64,000 bases of DNA from Streptococcus ferus DSM 20646. GTDB taxonomy: Bacteria > Bacillota > Bacilli > Lactobacillales > Streptococcaceae. Positions within the stretch are counted from its first letter, which is position 1, and each line of letters begins with the position of its first letter. A program made the position numbers and the translations under genes. Positions 42,629 through 55,100 of the stretch are shown here, piece by piece. Location of the stretch: the NCBI RefSeq assembly GCF_000372425.1, contig NZ_AQVD01000005.1, forward strand, positions 1 to 64,000. The letters run 5' to 3'. Below the pieces are notes generated by a model. It made no database searches, was not told where the DNA came from, and saw only the letters and a list, made by a program, of their open reading frames with translations.

Positions 42629-43379
42629 TTTGTTTTACTCCGTATTGATTTGAGTTATGAATAGCTCGGTAAACGTCAATCTTAGCGGCCTTAACCGCCT
42701 CTAAGGCCGTTTGCCCTTTAGCCATAGCGCTGGCAATACTGGCTGCAAAAGTACAGCCTGCCCCATTGTTATTTCGATGAAGCAGAGATTTTTTAAGATA
42801 AACCGCTTCGCTGCCATCATAAAAGAGGTCAATGGCCTGATGCTTATCCAGCCGAGCACCTCCTTTTATCACCAGCTTGTCCGCTCCTAAACGATGTAAA
42901 CGTTCAGCCGCTCGCCTCATATCCTTCAGATTAGTGATAGTCTCCCCGCTCAAAATCTCCGCCTCACGCAGATTAGGGGTGATGAGACTGACATAGGGCA
43001 AAAAAGAAAGCAAGGTCTCAGCCATCTCCCCTATCGTCCCATCCTGATTTTCCTTGAAGATAAGCACGGGATCTAACACAATCGGGATATCCTGATAGTT
43101 TTTGATGAAAGCTAAACTGACCTCTGCAAGATCTGGGTTCGGAAGGAGACCAATTTTGATTGCCGCAAAAGGAATTTCCTTAAGGCTTTGCAGCTGACTC
43201 TGAAACAAGGGGCGCTCCAGGTCATTGACTTCAAATCCATCATCCGTCACAGTCGCAATGCTGGTCAAGGCAACAAAACCAAAAAGTTGATGCCGGTTAA
43301 AGGTCGCCAAGTCAGCCTGCATACCGCCGCCACTTAGAATGTCACTTCCTGAAATCGCCAGAATATAATCAGTCTTCAT
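42618..43379 (-). CDS. pdxK: Pyridoxine kinase / hydroxymethylpyrimidine kinase (ThiD/PdxK family)
   Basis: 253-aa ribokinase-superfamily enzyme. The N-terminal substrate site is [19 protein letters not shown], and the C-terminal anion-hole motif [19 protein letters not shown] contains the catalytic region GAGCT. This GAGCTF form is common in Gram-positive proteins with pyridoxal kinase activity, so PdxK is favoured over ThiD, but the two cannot be separated by sequence alone. It is translationally coupled to truA and the S component. Confidence 0.87.
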   Translation of the reverse strand: MKTDYILAISGSDILSGGGMQADLATFNRHQLFGFVALTSIATVTDDGFEVNDLERPLFQSQLQSLKEIPFAAIKIGLLPNPDLAEVSLAFIKNYQDIPIVLDPVLIFKENQDGTIGEMAETLLSFLPYVSLITPNLREAEILSGETITNLKDMRRAAERLHRLGADKLVIKGGARLDKHQAIDLFYDGSEAVYLKKSLLHRNNNGAGCTFAASIASAMAKGQTALEAVKAAKIDVYRAIHNSNQYGVKQNDH

Positions 43380-44118
43380 AGATAATTTCCTTTAAGTAGA
43401 GGCCATTAGGGGCCGCGGTCGGACCGGCAAGCTGACGATCTTTTGAGGTTAAAATTAGGGGAATCTGCGCAACCGGCATTCGTCCATTACCAATTTTCAG
43501 GAGCGTTCCCACCATATTGCGTACCTGCTTATAGAGAAAACCATTGCCTGAAAAGGTAAAGAGCAGTGTATTGGGATAAGAACTCCATTCTAGGGTGGCC
43601 CTTGTAATGGTCCTCACTTTATTATCCACGCTGCTTCCTGCCGCCGTAAAGCCTGTAAAATCGTGAGTTCCTACCAAATAGGCTATTGCCTGCTGCATCG
43701 CTTCTATGTCCAGCAAATAGGGAAAAGACGTGGCGTAATGCCGCATCAAAGGATTTTTAGGTCTGCCAACATCAACAAGAAATTCATATGTTTTACGATG
43801 TTTTTGATAACGTGCATGAAAATCATCACTAACGTGCTCCACAGATACCACAGCAATATCTTCTGGTGTCTGCGTGTCAAGACCAAAGCGCAGTTTCTCC
43901 GTATCGCGAAGCTGGGGCAGGTCAAAATGAATCACTTGCCCATAAGCATGAACTCCTGCATCCGTACGCCCAGCTCCCTGAATCAGGACAGGCTGACCGC
44001 TATTCAGCCTTAGCAAGGTTGTCTCAATTTCTTCTTGAACCGTCCTTTTGTGAGGCTGTCTTTGAAAGCCTGAAAAAGCGGTTCCATCATAAGCAATAAT
44101 GGCCTTATATCTCGTCAT
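43369..44118 (-). CDS. truA: tRNA pseudouridine synthase A
   Basis: 249 aa; modifies U38-40 of the anticodon arm. The catalytic Asp is in [15 protein letters not shown], the family opening is [16 protein letters not shown], and the C-terminal part has [21 protein letters not shown]. The start MTRYKA matches the family's N-terminus. No ribosome-binding site is present, and an extended -10 (TGCTATAAT) ends 7 nt before the ATG, so the mRNA is probably leaderless. Overlaps pdxK by 11 bp. Confidence 0.94.
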   Translation of the reverse strand: MTRYKAIIAYDGTAFSGFQRQPHKRTVQEEIETTLLRLNSGQPVLIQGAGRTDAGVHAYGQVIHFDLPQLRDTEKLRFGLDTQTPEDIAVVSVEHVSDDFHARYQKHRKTYEFLVDVGRPKNPLMRHYATSFPYLLDIEAMQQAIAYLVGTHDFTGFTAAGSSVDNKVRTITRATLEWSSYPNTLLFTFSGNGFLYKQVRNMVGTLLKIGNGRMPVAQIPLILTSKDRQLAGPTAAPNGLYLKEIIYED

Positions 44119-44125
44119 GATAGTT

Positions 44126-44134
44126 ATTATAGCA
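44126..44134 (-). promoter_or_regulatory. Extended -10 promoter of truA, leaderless arrangement
   Basis: Perfect TG-C-TATAAT on the minus strand; +1 falls at 44118-44119, the start codon. Confidence 0.7.
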
Positions 44135-44204
44135 TGCCAACTGTCGGCTAACAAGCCTCTCTAGGAGTAACTGTCCGGGGACAGATGAAGCTACATCTAT
44201 CCCC

Positions 44205-45086
44205 TTACAAAAGGTCTACAATTCTTTGGTAATCCAACCGCTTCATTTCAAGAATAGCCGCATTTACAGCCTTTAACCGATCTGCTTGCGCGGGATTTCC
44301 ATAGGCTTCCATCAGTTTTTGTGGAACAATTTGCCAAGAAATGTCAAATTCATCCTTCACCCAGCCACACTGCTCTGCCTCTTTAACGCTGGAGAAAGCG
44401 TCATAGTAAGCAGCCATCTCTTCTGGGCTGTTCACATAAATCATCAGAGAAAAGGCCTCATTAAAGCCATTCTCCCCACCGTAACCATGGTCCATTACAA
44501 TGAGTTTTTGATTTGGCAAGACTAACTCCCCGTAATTGAGTTTTGCCTGAGGAAGACTTGCTTCTCCTTGAGCATAGTAAGATCGCTGGCCAAGTTCAGC
44601 CCCTGGCAGAAGACTGACATATTTTTGGAGAAAATCTTCCGCTGAACCCACCTGATCCTTTGAGAACAACAAACAGATTTCCAGATGGTGGGAGACCGTC
44701 TGCTCAGAATTGTAAAGCAGTTGCCATGAGAGGCCATATTGATCTTCAAACCAAACGTAGTAGGCATTAAAAGGATATTCTCCTAAGGGCATGAACACTT
44801 TCCCATTCTGAGATAAGCTCTGGTAAAGGCGGTCAACTTCCTCTTTTTTAGAGACTTGAACCATAAGAGACATACTTTCATTCAAGTGAAAGTATGGACC
44901 TGCACTAATAGCTGCCAATGTCATATTGACCAAGCGAAACTGCACTAACTGGGCATCTCCCGAAGGCGTATCACTTAAGTGGTAAGTCCAGTCAAGCTGA
45001 CTCTCAGGAAATACAGATGTGTAAAAACGAGCCGCTTCAAGGGCTTCTTTGTCGTACCAAAGATGTGGAATTAGTGTTTGCATCAT
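44205..45086 (-). CDS. Tandem VOC-fold (PhnB/3-dmu-9_3-mt-like) protein
   Basis: 293 aa made of two PhnB-like glyoxalase/VOC repeats: residues about 1-130 (LIPHLWYDKEALEAARFYTSVFPES ... YVWFEDQYGLSWQLL) and about 135-285 (LEICLLFSKDQVGSAEDFLQKYVSLLPGAE ... CGWVKDEFDISWQIVPQ). The repeated ending (GLSWQLL, DISWQIV) supports duplication. Substrate unknown. Strong GGGAGGC site and extended -10 TGCTATACT upstream. Confidence 0.88.
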   Translation of the reverse strand: MMQTLIPHLWYDKEALEAARFYTSVFPESQLDWTYHLSDTPSGDAQLVQFRLVNMTLAAISAGPYFHLNESMSLMVQVSKKEEVDRLYQSLSQNGKVFMPLGEYPFNAYYVWFEDQYGLSWQLLYNSEQTVSHHLEICLLFSKDQVGSAEDFLQKYVSLLPGAELGQRSYYAQGEASLPQAKLNYGELVLPNQKLIVMDHGYGGENGFNEAFSLMIYVNSPEEMAAYYDAFSSVKEAEQCGWVKDEFDISWQIVPQKLMEAYGNPAQADRLKAVNAAILEMKRLDYQRIVDLL

Positions 45087-45111
45087 TGCCTCCCGTTTAA
45101 ATGATAGTTTT

Positions 45112-45120
45112 AGTATAGCA
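45112..45120 (-). promoter_or_regulatory. Promoter of the VOC gene
   Basis: Extended -10 TG-C-TATACT on the minus strand, next to the dnaJ terminator. Confidence 0.6.
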
Positions 45121-45141
45121 TGTCTTGACTTAAAAACGAAA

Positions 45142-45162
45142 AGAACCAGCTCAGGCTGGTTC
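45142..45162 (-). terminator. dnaJ terminator
   Basis: AGAACCAGC/GCTGGTTCT stem with a short loop directly after the dnaJ stop. U-tract is modest on both strands. Confidence 0.7.
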
Positions 45163-45166
45163 TTGA

Positions 45167-46300
45167 TTATATTTCTTCAAAAGCATCCTTCATCTTATCA
45201 AAGAAACCTTTTTTCTTAGGATGTACCGGATCCATACCGCTGGCTTGAGCAAAGGCTTTCAAGGCATCCTTCTGTGCATCATTTAATTTGGTCGGCGTCA
45301 CAACATTGACCGTCACATGCTGATCGCCCTGACCATTGCCACGCAGACGAGGTGCGCCTTTGCCTTTTAGGCGGAAGGTTTTCCCTGTTTGTGTGCCCGC
45401 CGGAATTGCCATTTCAACTGCTCCGTGAACCGTCGGCACTTCCACGGTATCTCCCAGGGCCGCCTGAACAAAGTTGATGTTCAGATCATAGTAGATGGTT
45501 GAACCATCGCGTTCAAACTGATCACTCTTGAGCACATTGATAATAACAAAAAGATCTCCATAAGGACCGCCATTAAAGCCCGCCTCTCCTTGTCCTGCCA
45601 AACGGATTTGCTGACCGGTTTCAACACCGGCAGGAATCTTGACAGATACCTTGTGACTTTGCTTTTCATGGCCACTGCCATGACATGTTTGACAAGGTTC
45701 TTTGATTTCTTGACCGCTGCCATGACACACATCACAGGTCACTTGACGACGCATCATTCCAAGTGGTGTTTGGGTATCTACATTGATCACACCGGAGCCA
45801 TGACACTTGCTGCAGGTGACGGGACTTGTCCCTGGTTTAGCCCCTGAGCCGTCACAGGTATGACAAGTTGCTTCGCGGTTATAACGGACTTCTTTTTCAG
45901 CCCCAAAAATAGCCTCTTCAAATTTTAAATTGACCCGATATTGAAGGTCATCCCCTTGACGCGGAGCGTTAGGATTGCGAGAAGCACCGCCCCCAAAGAA
46001 ACTAGAAAAAATATCTTCAAAACCGCCGAAGCCACCGCCATCAAAGCCGGAGAAGCCTCCACCGCCATTAAAACCTCCTGAAGCACCGGCTGGGCCGTAC
46101 TGGTCATAGGCTGCACGTTTTTGCTCATCACCTAAGGTCTCATAAGCCTCCTGAATAGCCTTGTATTTCTCCTCAGCACCGGCTTCTTTGTTAATGTCCG
46201 GATGATATTTTTTAGACATCTTCCGATAGGCTTTTTTAATATCGTCTTGAGAAGCATCTTTAGACACTCCCAAACGATCGTAATATTCTGTATTGTTCAT
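45167..46300 (-). CDS. dnaJ: Chaperone protein DnaJ
   Basis: 377-aa Hsp40 co-chaperone that stimulates DnaK ATPase and holds unfolded substrates. It has a J domain with HPD (KKYHPDINK), a Gly/Phe-rich region, four CxxCxGxG zinc repeats ([32 protein letters not shown]) and a C-terminal substrate domain. The start [11 protein letters not shown] fits the family; its ribosome-binding site is weak (GGGCTTGG). It is separated from dnaK by about 514 bp containing a terminator and hairpins. Confidence 0.96.
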   Translation of the reverse strand: MNNTEYYDRLGVSKDASQDDIKKAYRKMSKKYHPDINKEAGAEEKYKAIQEAYETLGDEQKRAAYDQYGPAGASGGFNGGGGFSGFDGGGFGGFEDIFSSFFGGGASRNPNAPRQGDDLQYRVNLKFEEAIFGAEKEVRYNREATCHTCDGSGAKPGTSPVTCSKCHGSGVINVDTQTPLGMMRRQVTCDVCHGSGQEIKEPCQTCHGSGHEKQSHKVSVKIPAGVETGQQIRLAGQGEAGFNGGPYGDLFVIINVLKSDQFERDGSTIYYDLNINFVQAALGDTVEVPTVHGAVEMAIPAGTQTGKTFRLKGKGAPRLRGNGQGDQHVTVNVVTPTKLNDAQKDALKAFAQASGMDPVHPKKKGFFDKMKDAFEEI

Positions 46301-46339
46301 ATAAGATACCAAGCCCGTGAAAAGCAAAGTGAAAATAGG

Positions 46340-46374
46340 AAATCGGCAGAAAATCCTGATTTTCTAGGCGATTT
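46340..46374 (-). repeat. 16-bp inverted repeat in the dnaJ leader
   Basis: Arms 46340-46355 and 46358-46374 are complementary apart from a one-base bulge and have a 2-nt centre. It ends about 40 nt upstream of the dnaJ start codon, with no strong U-tract. Confidence 0.7.
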
Positions 46375-46501
46375 ATCTTTTTCACACAGCTTTTAGGGCG
46401 GGTTCAATTCCTTTCGTTAAATAATAGACGAAATTGTGAAAACAGCCCGTGTTCAGTGACGAACACGTTCCTTTCTGTAAAAGTTACAAAGGTATTTACC
46501 C

Positions 46502-46530
46502 AAAAACAGAGGCTGGTTTGCAACCTCTGT
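46502..46530 (-). terminator. Terminator downstream of dnaK
   Basis: ACAGAGG/CCTCTGT stem followed on the minus strand by UUUUUG, about 285 nt after the dnaK stop. Confidence 0.75.
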
Positions 46531-46814
46531 GATTGAAATCTTGATTTACTAACAATAAATTTCTGAATCGAATTCGAGCTATGGCCGCTTTCAAGATCGG
46601 GACAAAATTGCCCACTGGGCTAACGGCTCATTTCCCATTTCCAACTCGTAGGCTAAAACAATTCCCGAACCTTCCTAGCTTTCGAATTTCTGGGCTCGGT
46701 AAGACGAAAACTGAGTGCGAGCTAAGAACTTCGGAAAAAAGATAACTTTCCTTGAATGCAAGCATCCAACGTCAAGTTCCTATTTTTCTGACGTTCTTTT
46801 AACGCTCTCACATC

Positions 46815-48656
<1,842 letters not shown>

Positions 48657-48737
48657 TTAATTTACTTTCATTTTATGCCTAGTTTACTGACATTTCGGTC
48701 ATGCTTTTTTGAAAATAGCAGGGTAGTTTTGCTGATG

Positions 48738-49289
48738 TTAGTTGTAGACCACCACCATTGCTGGTCTCAGCAAACGTTCGTGCAGCTTGTAGCCCTTTTG
48801 GAGGACCTGTGCAATCGTATCTGCTGGATGATCATCATCAGCCGAGACCGTCTGGACTGCCATGTGAAGATTTGGGTCAAAACTTTCTGTGGCAACCTCT
48901 TCCACACCTTCGTCTTTCAAGGCCTGGACAAGACTTTCCTGAACCATTTCAATCCCTTTTTTGACATCATCTGTCAGACCTTCAACTTGGAGAGCCCGCT
49001 CAAGATTGTCCAGACTCGGCAAAATAGCTTTTGCTAAGTCCTGTGACCGGTAGCGCTGAAGACTCTGGCGTTCTTCATTGGCACGGCGCTGGATATTCTG
49101 CATTTCCGCATGGGCACGAAGATACTTGTTTTCAAATTCTTCTGCCTTTTCATTGGCTAAATCCAGCTCAGATTTTTCAGCTTTTGCCTCTTCCTGTTCA
49201 AGTTCTTGAACGGTTTCTTCAAGGCTTTCCTGAGCTTCTTTTTGGATTTCCTCATCCAATTTGTCTTTTTTATCTTTTGTTTCAGACAC
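48738..49289 (-). CDS. grpE: Nucleotide exchange factor GrpE
   Basis: 183-aa ADP-release factor for DnaK. A long charged N-terminal coiled coil ([13 protein letters not shown] ... [34 protein letters not shown]) is followed by the four-helix and beta domains, with the ending [14 protein letters not shown]. Between hrcA (17 bp gap) and dnaK (96 bp gap). Confidence 0.96.
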   Translation of the reverse strand: MSETKDKKDKLDEEIQKEAQESLEETVQELEQEEAKAEKSELDLANEKAEEFENKYLRAHAEMQNIQRRANEERQSLQRYRSQDLAKAILPSLDNLERALQVEGLTDDVKKGIEMVQESLVQALKDEGVEEVATESFDPNLHMAVQTVSADDDHPADTIAQVLQKGYKLHERLLRPAMVVVYN

Positions 49290-49306
49290 TTCTTTCTCCT
49301 TTAGAA

Positions 49307-50341
49307 TTAGTTTACTTCGTAGTGATTGCTATTCAGATAACGGTAGAAATCACCCAGCTTCAGGGCAAGAACTTTGCTGACAACCGTAATCAGGCTAACT
49401 GCCCGTCGATAATCCATCTCCACAGGCCCAATAACCGTTAAAATACCAAAGCCTCGATAGGGGATTAGGAATTTTTGGCTAATGAGGCTTAGATTGGCCA
49501 AGGATTTTTCCTGACTGTCCGCAACCTGAACCTTGTTCATCTCGTCATCAGCTAAACTTTGGCGAATGTCTAAGGCAATGGTCTGCGGGTCATCTAGGAA
49601 CTGATAGGTTTCTAGACTGGCAAAATCAAGGGTTTTGACTTTTCCTGCTAAGAAGACCTTTTCCTTGAAAATCTGGTCAAAGATATGCTCAAACAAATCC
49701 ACCACATTGTCCGTTATCGGGAAATACTTCTGGATAATCTGAGGAATCTCTGTCCGCAAACGATAGTGTATGTCCAGAACCGACTGATTCAGGAAACGCT
49801 CTCTGACAATTTTGACAATCATCTCCAAATCACTATGGAGAAAGTTTTTAGGAATAGCAAACTGAACACTGATCGGACTAGCTTCATCCATGGTCAGTAC
49901 CGCTAAGGCATCATGACTGCTCAGCTTGACAATATCAAAAGCGGTCAGCCGCTGGCGTCTGGGTTCAACGTCCAGAATGAGGGCTGTATAGCCCGTTAAG
50001 TCTGAGAGGAGCTCGCTGGCTTTCTGTAAAAGGTCATCTAGGCGGAAAACTTCAAAATCAAAGGCTTTAACCACTTGATAGACATCTCTTTCTTCCAGAC
50101 TGTCAAAATTAAGCGAGTGCTCAACGAAGTAGCGAAAGCCCTTTTGACTAGGCAGCCTACCGCTTGAAGTATGGGCTTTTTCAAGCAGCCCCAACTTTTC
50201 CAGAGCTGCCATATCGTTCCGAATGGTGGCGCTGCTGGAGGCGATAGACTCTTGAAGAGCTTTTGAGCCTACCGGTTCGTGCGTCTTTGTAAAAACATCA
50301 ACAATCAAATCAAGGATATCTTTCTGACGCTGTGTAATCAC
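49307..50341 (-). CDS. hrcA: Heat-inducible transcription repressor HrcA
   Basis: 344 aa; winged-helix repressor that binds CIRCE and needs GroEL for activity. N-terminal wHTH includes [29 protein letters not shown], then [30 protein letters not shown]. The start codon is taken as GTG (VITQRQ) because GGAGGTGG lies just upstream and family members start there; an upstream TTG would overlap that site. It is first in the operon and flanked upstream by two CIRCE copies, so it represses itself. Confidence 0.95.
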   Translation of the reverse strand: MITQRQKDILDLIVDVFTKTHEPVGSKALQESIASSSATIRNDMAALEKLGLLEKAHTSSGRLPSQKGFRYFVEHSLNFDSLEERDVYQVVKAFDFEVFRLDDLLQKASELLSDLTGYTALILDVEPRRQRLTAFDIVKLSSHDALAVLTMDEASPISVQFAIPKNFLHSDLEMIVKIVRERFLNQSVLDIHYRLRTEIPQIIQKYFPITDNVVDLFEHIFDQIFKEKVFLAGKVKTLDFASLETYQFLDDPQTIALDIRQSLADDEMNKVQVADSQEKSLANLSLISQKFLIPYRGFGILTVIGPVEMDYRRAVSLITVVSKVLALKLGDFYRYLNSNHYEVN

Positions 50342-50368
50342 GCAAGCCACCTCCAATCTTCAAAAGAC

Positions 50369-50395
50369 TTAGCACTCTTTTACCTCGACTGCTAA
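50369..50395. promoter_or_regulatory. CIRCE element, promoter-proximal
   Basis: On the minus strand the left arm TTAGCAGTC has one mismatch to consensus, followed by a 9-bp spacer and a perfect GAGTGCTAA. It lies between the promoter and the hrcA start. Confidence 0.9.
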
Positions 50396-50407
50396 CGTTA
50401 TGATTCC

Positions 50408-50435
50408 ATTATACGCCATTCATCAGTAAAGTCAA
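50408..50435 (-). promoter_or_regulatory. hrcA operon promoter
   Basis: TTGACT (50430-50435), 16-bp spacer and TATAAT (50408-50413) on the minus strand, bracketed by the two CIRCE elements. Confidence 0.8.
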
Positions 50436-50452
50436 GTCAAAAACACAAAAAA

Positions 50453-50479
50453 TTAGCACTCTTTTGAAAAGAGTGCTAA
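50453..50479. promoter_or_regulatory. CIRCE element, upstream and perfect
   Basis: TTAGCACTC-N9-GAGTGCTAA, a full match, about 18 bp upstream of the hrcA -35. Confidence 0.95.
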
Positions 50480-50542
50480 AAATCGGTCTTAAGACCTAGA
50501 AGGGCAAGCAGTAAAGTTACTCAAACTGCCATACATCTAACT

Positions 50543-52102
50543 CTAAGGTTCAAAATTAGAGAGGCTGGCTGAAAGTGTATTGCTGCCGCTGGTCTCAACA
50601 ATAAGCGTCATCTTATCATCCGTGGATAGCTTAAGCATTGAGTAAATTTGACCGTTTGGCAGAGCAAATTCTAGACTCGTTTTGTCAGCTACTAAGTAAA
50701 AGTGGCATTCTTTTTGCTGACTCCAACCGCTTTGGATAATGTAAGAACGTTCGTAATTTGCCTGTTTATCTCCAATTATTTTACTGCTGGTTCGTTTGAC
50801 TTCATAGTAACCATTATCAGCATTGTAATCAAAAAGCACCTGACTATCTGCCTGATTAATGATTATTCGAATATGGCCTGTTAGCGCTGCAGAATTCCCC
50901 TGAAAGTTTAACGATATTTCCTGAGAATGCCACCTTGAAACCGTAAGGAGGTTTCTATGGTAGCCATCGGCGGATAAAGGAGCTGTTTCAGAATTGCTTT
51001 GATAACTGACGCTATTTGTCTTTCGGTTCGTATTTTTAAGAAACGATTCTAGAATATACTTATTATCACGCCTCACAAGTTTAAGCTCTCTAGCCGAACT
51101 GACAGAGCCTATGTGTTTGGATTCTTCTCCTTGATCATCCAGAATCTGTCCTTGCAAATAATCCCAATTCCCCATCCAAGCAAGACTTATCACTGCAGAA
51201 CCACTCTCCTGATAAAAATTGGCACCATAATAATCAGAACCTTGGTCTAAACGCTCTGGCTGCTGCTCTGCAACAAAATTCCCTTGTCTGTCTAACTGAC
51301 CAACCATATAGTAGGTCCCTGTTGTCGACCCATAACGATAGCCATTGGCTCCAAAAAAGAGGACATGTTTCGTAACGCCAGAACTACTATCGTAAAACGT
51401 CTTTAGATTCGGACATTCCACCAATCCTAAATCTTTGCCGCCCAAACTGCCTTGATTAAGGATAGTTGCACCTTGGTACTCCCAATTTTTTCCATCCGAA
51501 CTGGCATAGGTTCCGATTTTATCTCCTTCAGCCAGATACATCATTAACTTTTTGTTGCTATCATTGTAGCAAATATAAGGATCTCTAGCATTCTGCTCCT
51601 TGGAGGAAGAACGCATAACCGGCTGACCATTATTATAAGGATGGTAGCTTCTACCATCATCCAAAGAATAAGCGACGTACTGATGCTGACCACTTTCTGT
51701 ATAACTCGTAAAATAAGCCAGAATAGCAGTTGTTGGTAGATCCTTAAAAAAACCGTTACTATTTGGATAAATAGAACCTGAAGCAACAGCTGACCATCCA
51801 TTGACAAATTTGGGAATAGCGACTCCTAGATTTTCAAAATGATCCCAGTCTTTCGTCCGAACATGGTACCATTCTGTGCCATCATTTTCTGATTTATAAT
51901 TACTGTTTAAGAGATAGTAAAGATGATAATAACCATCATTTCCTTTGAAAATAGTCTGAATATCATTCATAAATCCCTTGGGCGTATTGTAATGATTGGT
52001 CTGATTGTATTCCTGACTGTCATTTGTTCCTGCATCCACATTTGAAAGAGTAACACAAGCCAGAAGACAGATCAATAAATAACCTAACTTCCTTTTCAGC
52101 AT
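50543..52102 (-). CDS. fruB: Secreted GH32 fructan hydrolase FruB
   Basis: 519 aa with a signal peptide (MLKRKLGYLLICLLACVTL) and a GH32 five-blade propeller. The three catalytic acids can be placed: the nucleophile Asp in FMNDIQT (about residue 45, where most relatives have MNDPNG), Asp in NARDPYICY (about 176) and Glu in LVECPNL (about 228). There is no LPXTG anchor, so it should be released or lipid-linked. The ATG at 52102 is chosen over a GTG two codons upstream on ribosome-binding-site spacing. It lies 85 bp after fruA and is probably co-transcribed. Confidence 0.9.
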   Translation of the reverse strand: MLKRKLGYLLICLLACVTLSNVDAGTNDSQEYNQTNHYNTPKGFMNDIQTIFKGNDGYYHLYYLLNSNYKSENDGTEWYHVRTKDWDHFENLGVAIPKFVNGWSAVASGSIYPNSNGFFKDLPTTAILAYFTSYTESGQHQYVAYSLDDGRSYHPYNNGQPVMRSSSKEQNARDPYICYNDSNKKLMMYLAEGDKIGTYASSDGKNWEYQGATILNQGSLGGKDLGLVECPNLKTFYDSSSGVTKHVLFFGANGYRYGSTTGTYYMVGQLDRQGNFVAEQQPERLDQGSDYYGANFYQESGSAVISLAWMGNWDYLQGQILDDQGEESKHIGSVSSARELKLVRRDNKYILESFLKNTNRKTNSVSYQSNSETAPLSADGYHRNLLTVSRWHSQEISLNFQGNSAALTGHIRIIINQADSQVLFDYNADNGYYEVKRTSSKIIGDKQANYERSYIIQSGWSQQKECHFYLVADKTSLEFALPNGQIYSMLKLSTDDKMTLIVETSGSNTLSASLSNFEP

Positions 52103-52187
52103 TCTCACCTCTCCTTATCATGTCACTTAGGATTGAAAAATAAAACCCTAGATGCTATCGTCTAGAGTTTTAAAACGGACAAAGCTA

Positions 52188-55100
52188 TCAATCTCGATCA
52201 TTTTTAAAGCGAAGTGCTACTCCCATAACAACACTTCCAAGCACTGACAGCCAACCTATTGAAAATAGCCATCCCTCCTTGTCTCCAGTATCGGGCAAAA
52301 TCTTAGCCGATGATGCTTCTGTTCTTTGCAGCTCTGATTTTTCAGAGAGCGGCACCTTCTGGTAAGGCTGCTCCAACAGCAATGATTCGCTTTGATTATG
52401 GAAAGTCTGTTCTTTAGACCTTTGGTTAATCTGATTTACACCATCAGCCACCCCTTCTCCGGCCCCTACTCTGATTCCCTCACTAGCAGAAGTACTCTCT
52501 TCATAGACTAAGGCATATTGACTAAAATGCTGTGCATCAAAAACAACATAAGCCTTTGACTCCCCTTCTTCTGTCAAATGAAGCATTTCAAACGCAAGGA
52601 GTTCTTCCTGATCTGAATTCGGCAAGTAAACAACCTTAGCTACCTGCTTCCCTACATCAATCGGCATATAGACCTTGGCCTGCTGTCTGATTTGGACAGG
52701 AAGACCATCTTTATCAACCAGAACAATATCAAATAAATCATAATCGCTTGACGACAGCACACTAGGTGTTAATTTATCTGCCGTCTCCATATGACTCACT
52801 TTAATCCCCTCAATCGAAGCCAGCTCCCCTGCTTGAAGCGTAACGCTAACTCCAGTTTCAGGATCCCTCAGTTCTTTGGGCTCCGTTATAACGTCTGGCT
52901 CTTCCGGAGCAACATTCAATGGGGTCACAAAGAAATTCTGAACCTCCAGAGCCCCGTCCCAGAGACCTAGGCCGACATAAGGAGCGTTATAGTAATCATC
53001 GACCTGAGCAAACGTATGAGACAGATAAGCCACGCCGTCCACCAAAACAGTCAGGCCGGTTTGAGTCTTGACCAGTTTGATGTGATGGAATTGATTATCA
53101 TTTATCGGTTTATCCATCTTGCCTTCCGCAATCGTATCACCAAAGAAACGATAAAGTCGTATCCTATCACTATCCCCAAACTGAATAGCATAGGCATGAG
53201 CAGGGTCAGGATTTTGGGAAGCAAAGAAAATATTGACAAGGCCAGTTTGATATTTCAAATCCACATCCAATTCATAGTCTGCCCAGGCAAGCTGACTGGT
53301 GGACATATAATAATCGTTAGCACTTCGGTTAGAGACATACAGTGTCTCCCCATCAATATACCAGTTTCCTGCCAGAGCTTTAAGATCCTTAAGATTTGTT
53401 TTAAAGTTATTCTCTAAAATAGTGATGTTAAAGGTTTGACTTAGATCAGGATTTTCTTTTGAGCGGGCTGTGACGGTCAAACTGCCTTTTTTGAGGGCTG
53501 TAATTTGCAAGGTATTATCCTTTTGAACAGCAGAAACGAGGTCTCCCTCTTCAACTTCCCAATCAAGCGCCTGGCTAAGCTCCGCTGGCATGATGTAAGC
53601 TTTTAAGTCAACCTTATCACCAACATAAAGATGATTATCCGTTGGTGAAGCTGGCAGAATAGCAAGCGGAGAGGTTACCGTCAGCTTGTCTTTCCAAATG
53701 GACTTCAAGCGATAAACGCTGATATCCGCCTTCGTTTTTCCACCTTCTACTAAAACACTCAGACCCAAACTTTGCGGAGATGGGAAGATCTGATTCGCTC
53801 CCGCTACCGTATCCCCTTTGGCAAAGACCTCGATACTGGCACGGTCAACGTAGAGATGCAAATCAATACTGCCGTCCACATTTCTGGTGACATGCTGGCT
53901 ATCTATCTGAGCGAATTTTTGACTTAAAATCGTACCAGACTGGCTGCGATCAAGCGACAAGGTTTCACGCGCCACATCATAAACAAGCTGAGTGACCTGA
54001 CCCTCACCGACACGAAGGTTAAAGCCTACTTTAGTCGTATCAGCATCAGGCCTGAATCTAGCTACAATCTCATAAGTCTCTCCTTCAAAGTCTTTCAAAA
54101 GATCATTATCGGCGTCTAGTTCCACATCTTGATAGCTGATGACATTTTCGGTGTCCCTCAGCATCTTATAGGCCTCAATAGGTGATTGGGTCAAGAGGTA
54201 GTGACCATTCTGCAGGATTAAGCCCAGTTTCAGATTAAGGTTAAAGGTTCCGTTAAAGCTTTGACCTACCGTTTCGGCCACCAAGTTACAATAATCATCC
54301 CAGGTATTCATCCAATTAAGGGCAACCACATCCGGCAAGGTAGGATTTGCTTTACTTCCAAAATCTTGAACATAGTAGGTCATAGCGGCATAGGAATCTT
54401 TGCCAAAATTCATAATCCGATCCTGATGCTCATAATCTGAATCAGCTACAAAGGTCCACTTGCCTTCCACTTGTTTGAAGTCTCCAATTTTATAATAACG
54501 CCCGCCACGAGAAAGCACCCACTTTAAACTGCCATCCTGTGCCTGCAAAGGGTAAAGGTCCGGACATTCTGTGTGTAAATCGGCATAGGTTGATTCACAA
54601 GTCCAGTCCAGCAAATTATCGGATGAGTAAATCCGTAAAGGACCGCCAGCAACAACCATAAACCACTTGTCTTCCCAGCGAAAAACTTTTGGATCCCTAA
54701 AATCCGGGGACTGGAGTGGATCATCCGACCAATCCGCAGCAATACGGTCCGATTTTTGCCAGGTTTTCCCTTCATCCTCACTATAGGCAATCTTCATCCG
54801 CTGACCATTACCATTTGCAGTGATAACAGCCACCAGCCCCCCTTGATCTGTTTTAAAAAGGCCAGAGCTATTTGTAGTATCTGCAACGATACAGCCCGAG
54901 AACATTGTCCCGTTGGCATCTGGATAAAAAGCTATCGGCTCTTCCTGCCAGCTGATCAAATCCTTGCTAGTTGCGTGGGCCCAGTGCATTGGCCCCCATT
55001 TAATGTCATCATAAAACTGATAGAAAAGATGATAGGTTCCATTGTAATAAACAAGTCCGTTAGGGTCATTGGCCCAGCCATCCTTCACTGAGTAATGATA

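Larger units (their letters stand above)
46301..46814 (-). other. Long dnaK-dnaJ intergenic region
   Basis: 514 bp without a convincing gene. In minus-strand order it holds: a 7-bp inverted repeat (46768-46795); a GC-rich block at 46560-46740 with a TCGAATTCGA palindrome and only very short ORFs (one reads MGNEPLAQWAILSRS then stop); the dnaK terminator (46502-46530); a CGTGTTC/GAACACG hairpin near 46447-46467; and a near-perfect 16-bp inverted repeat at 46340-46374 in the dnaJ leader. The GC-rich block may be a conserved repeat or structured RNA. Confidence 0.6.
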
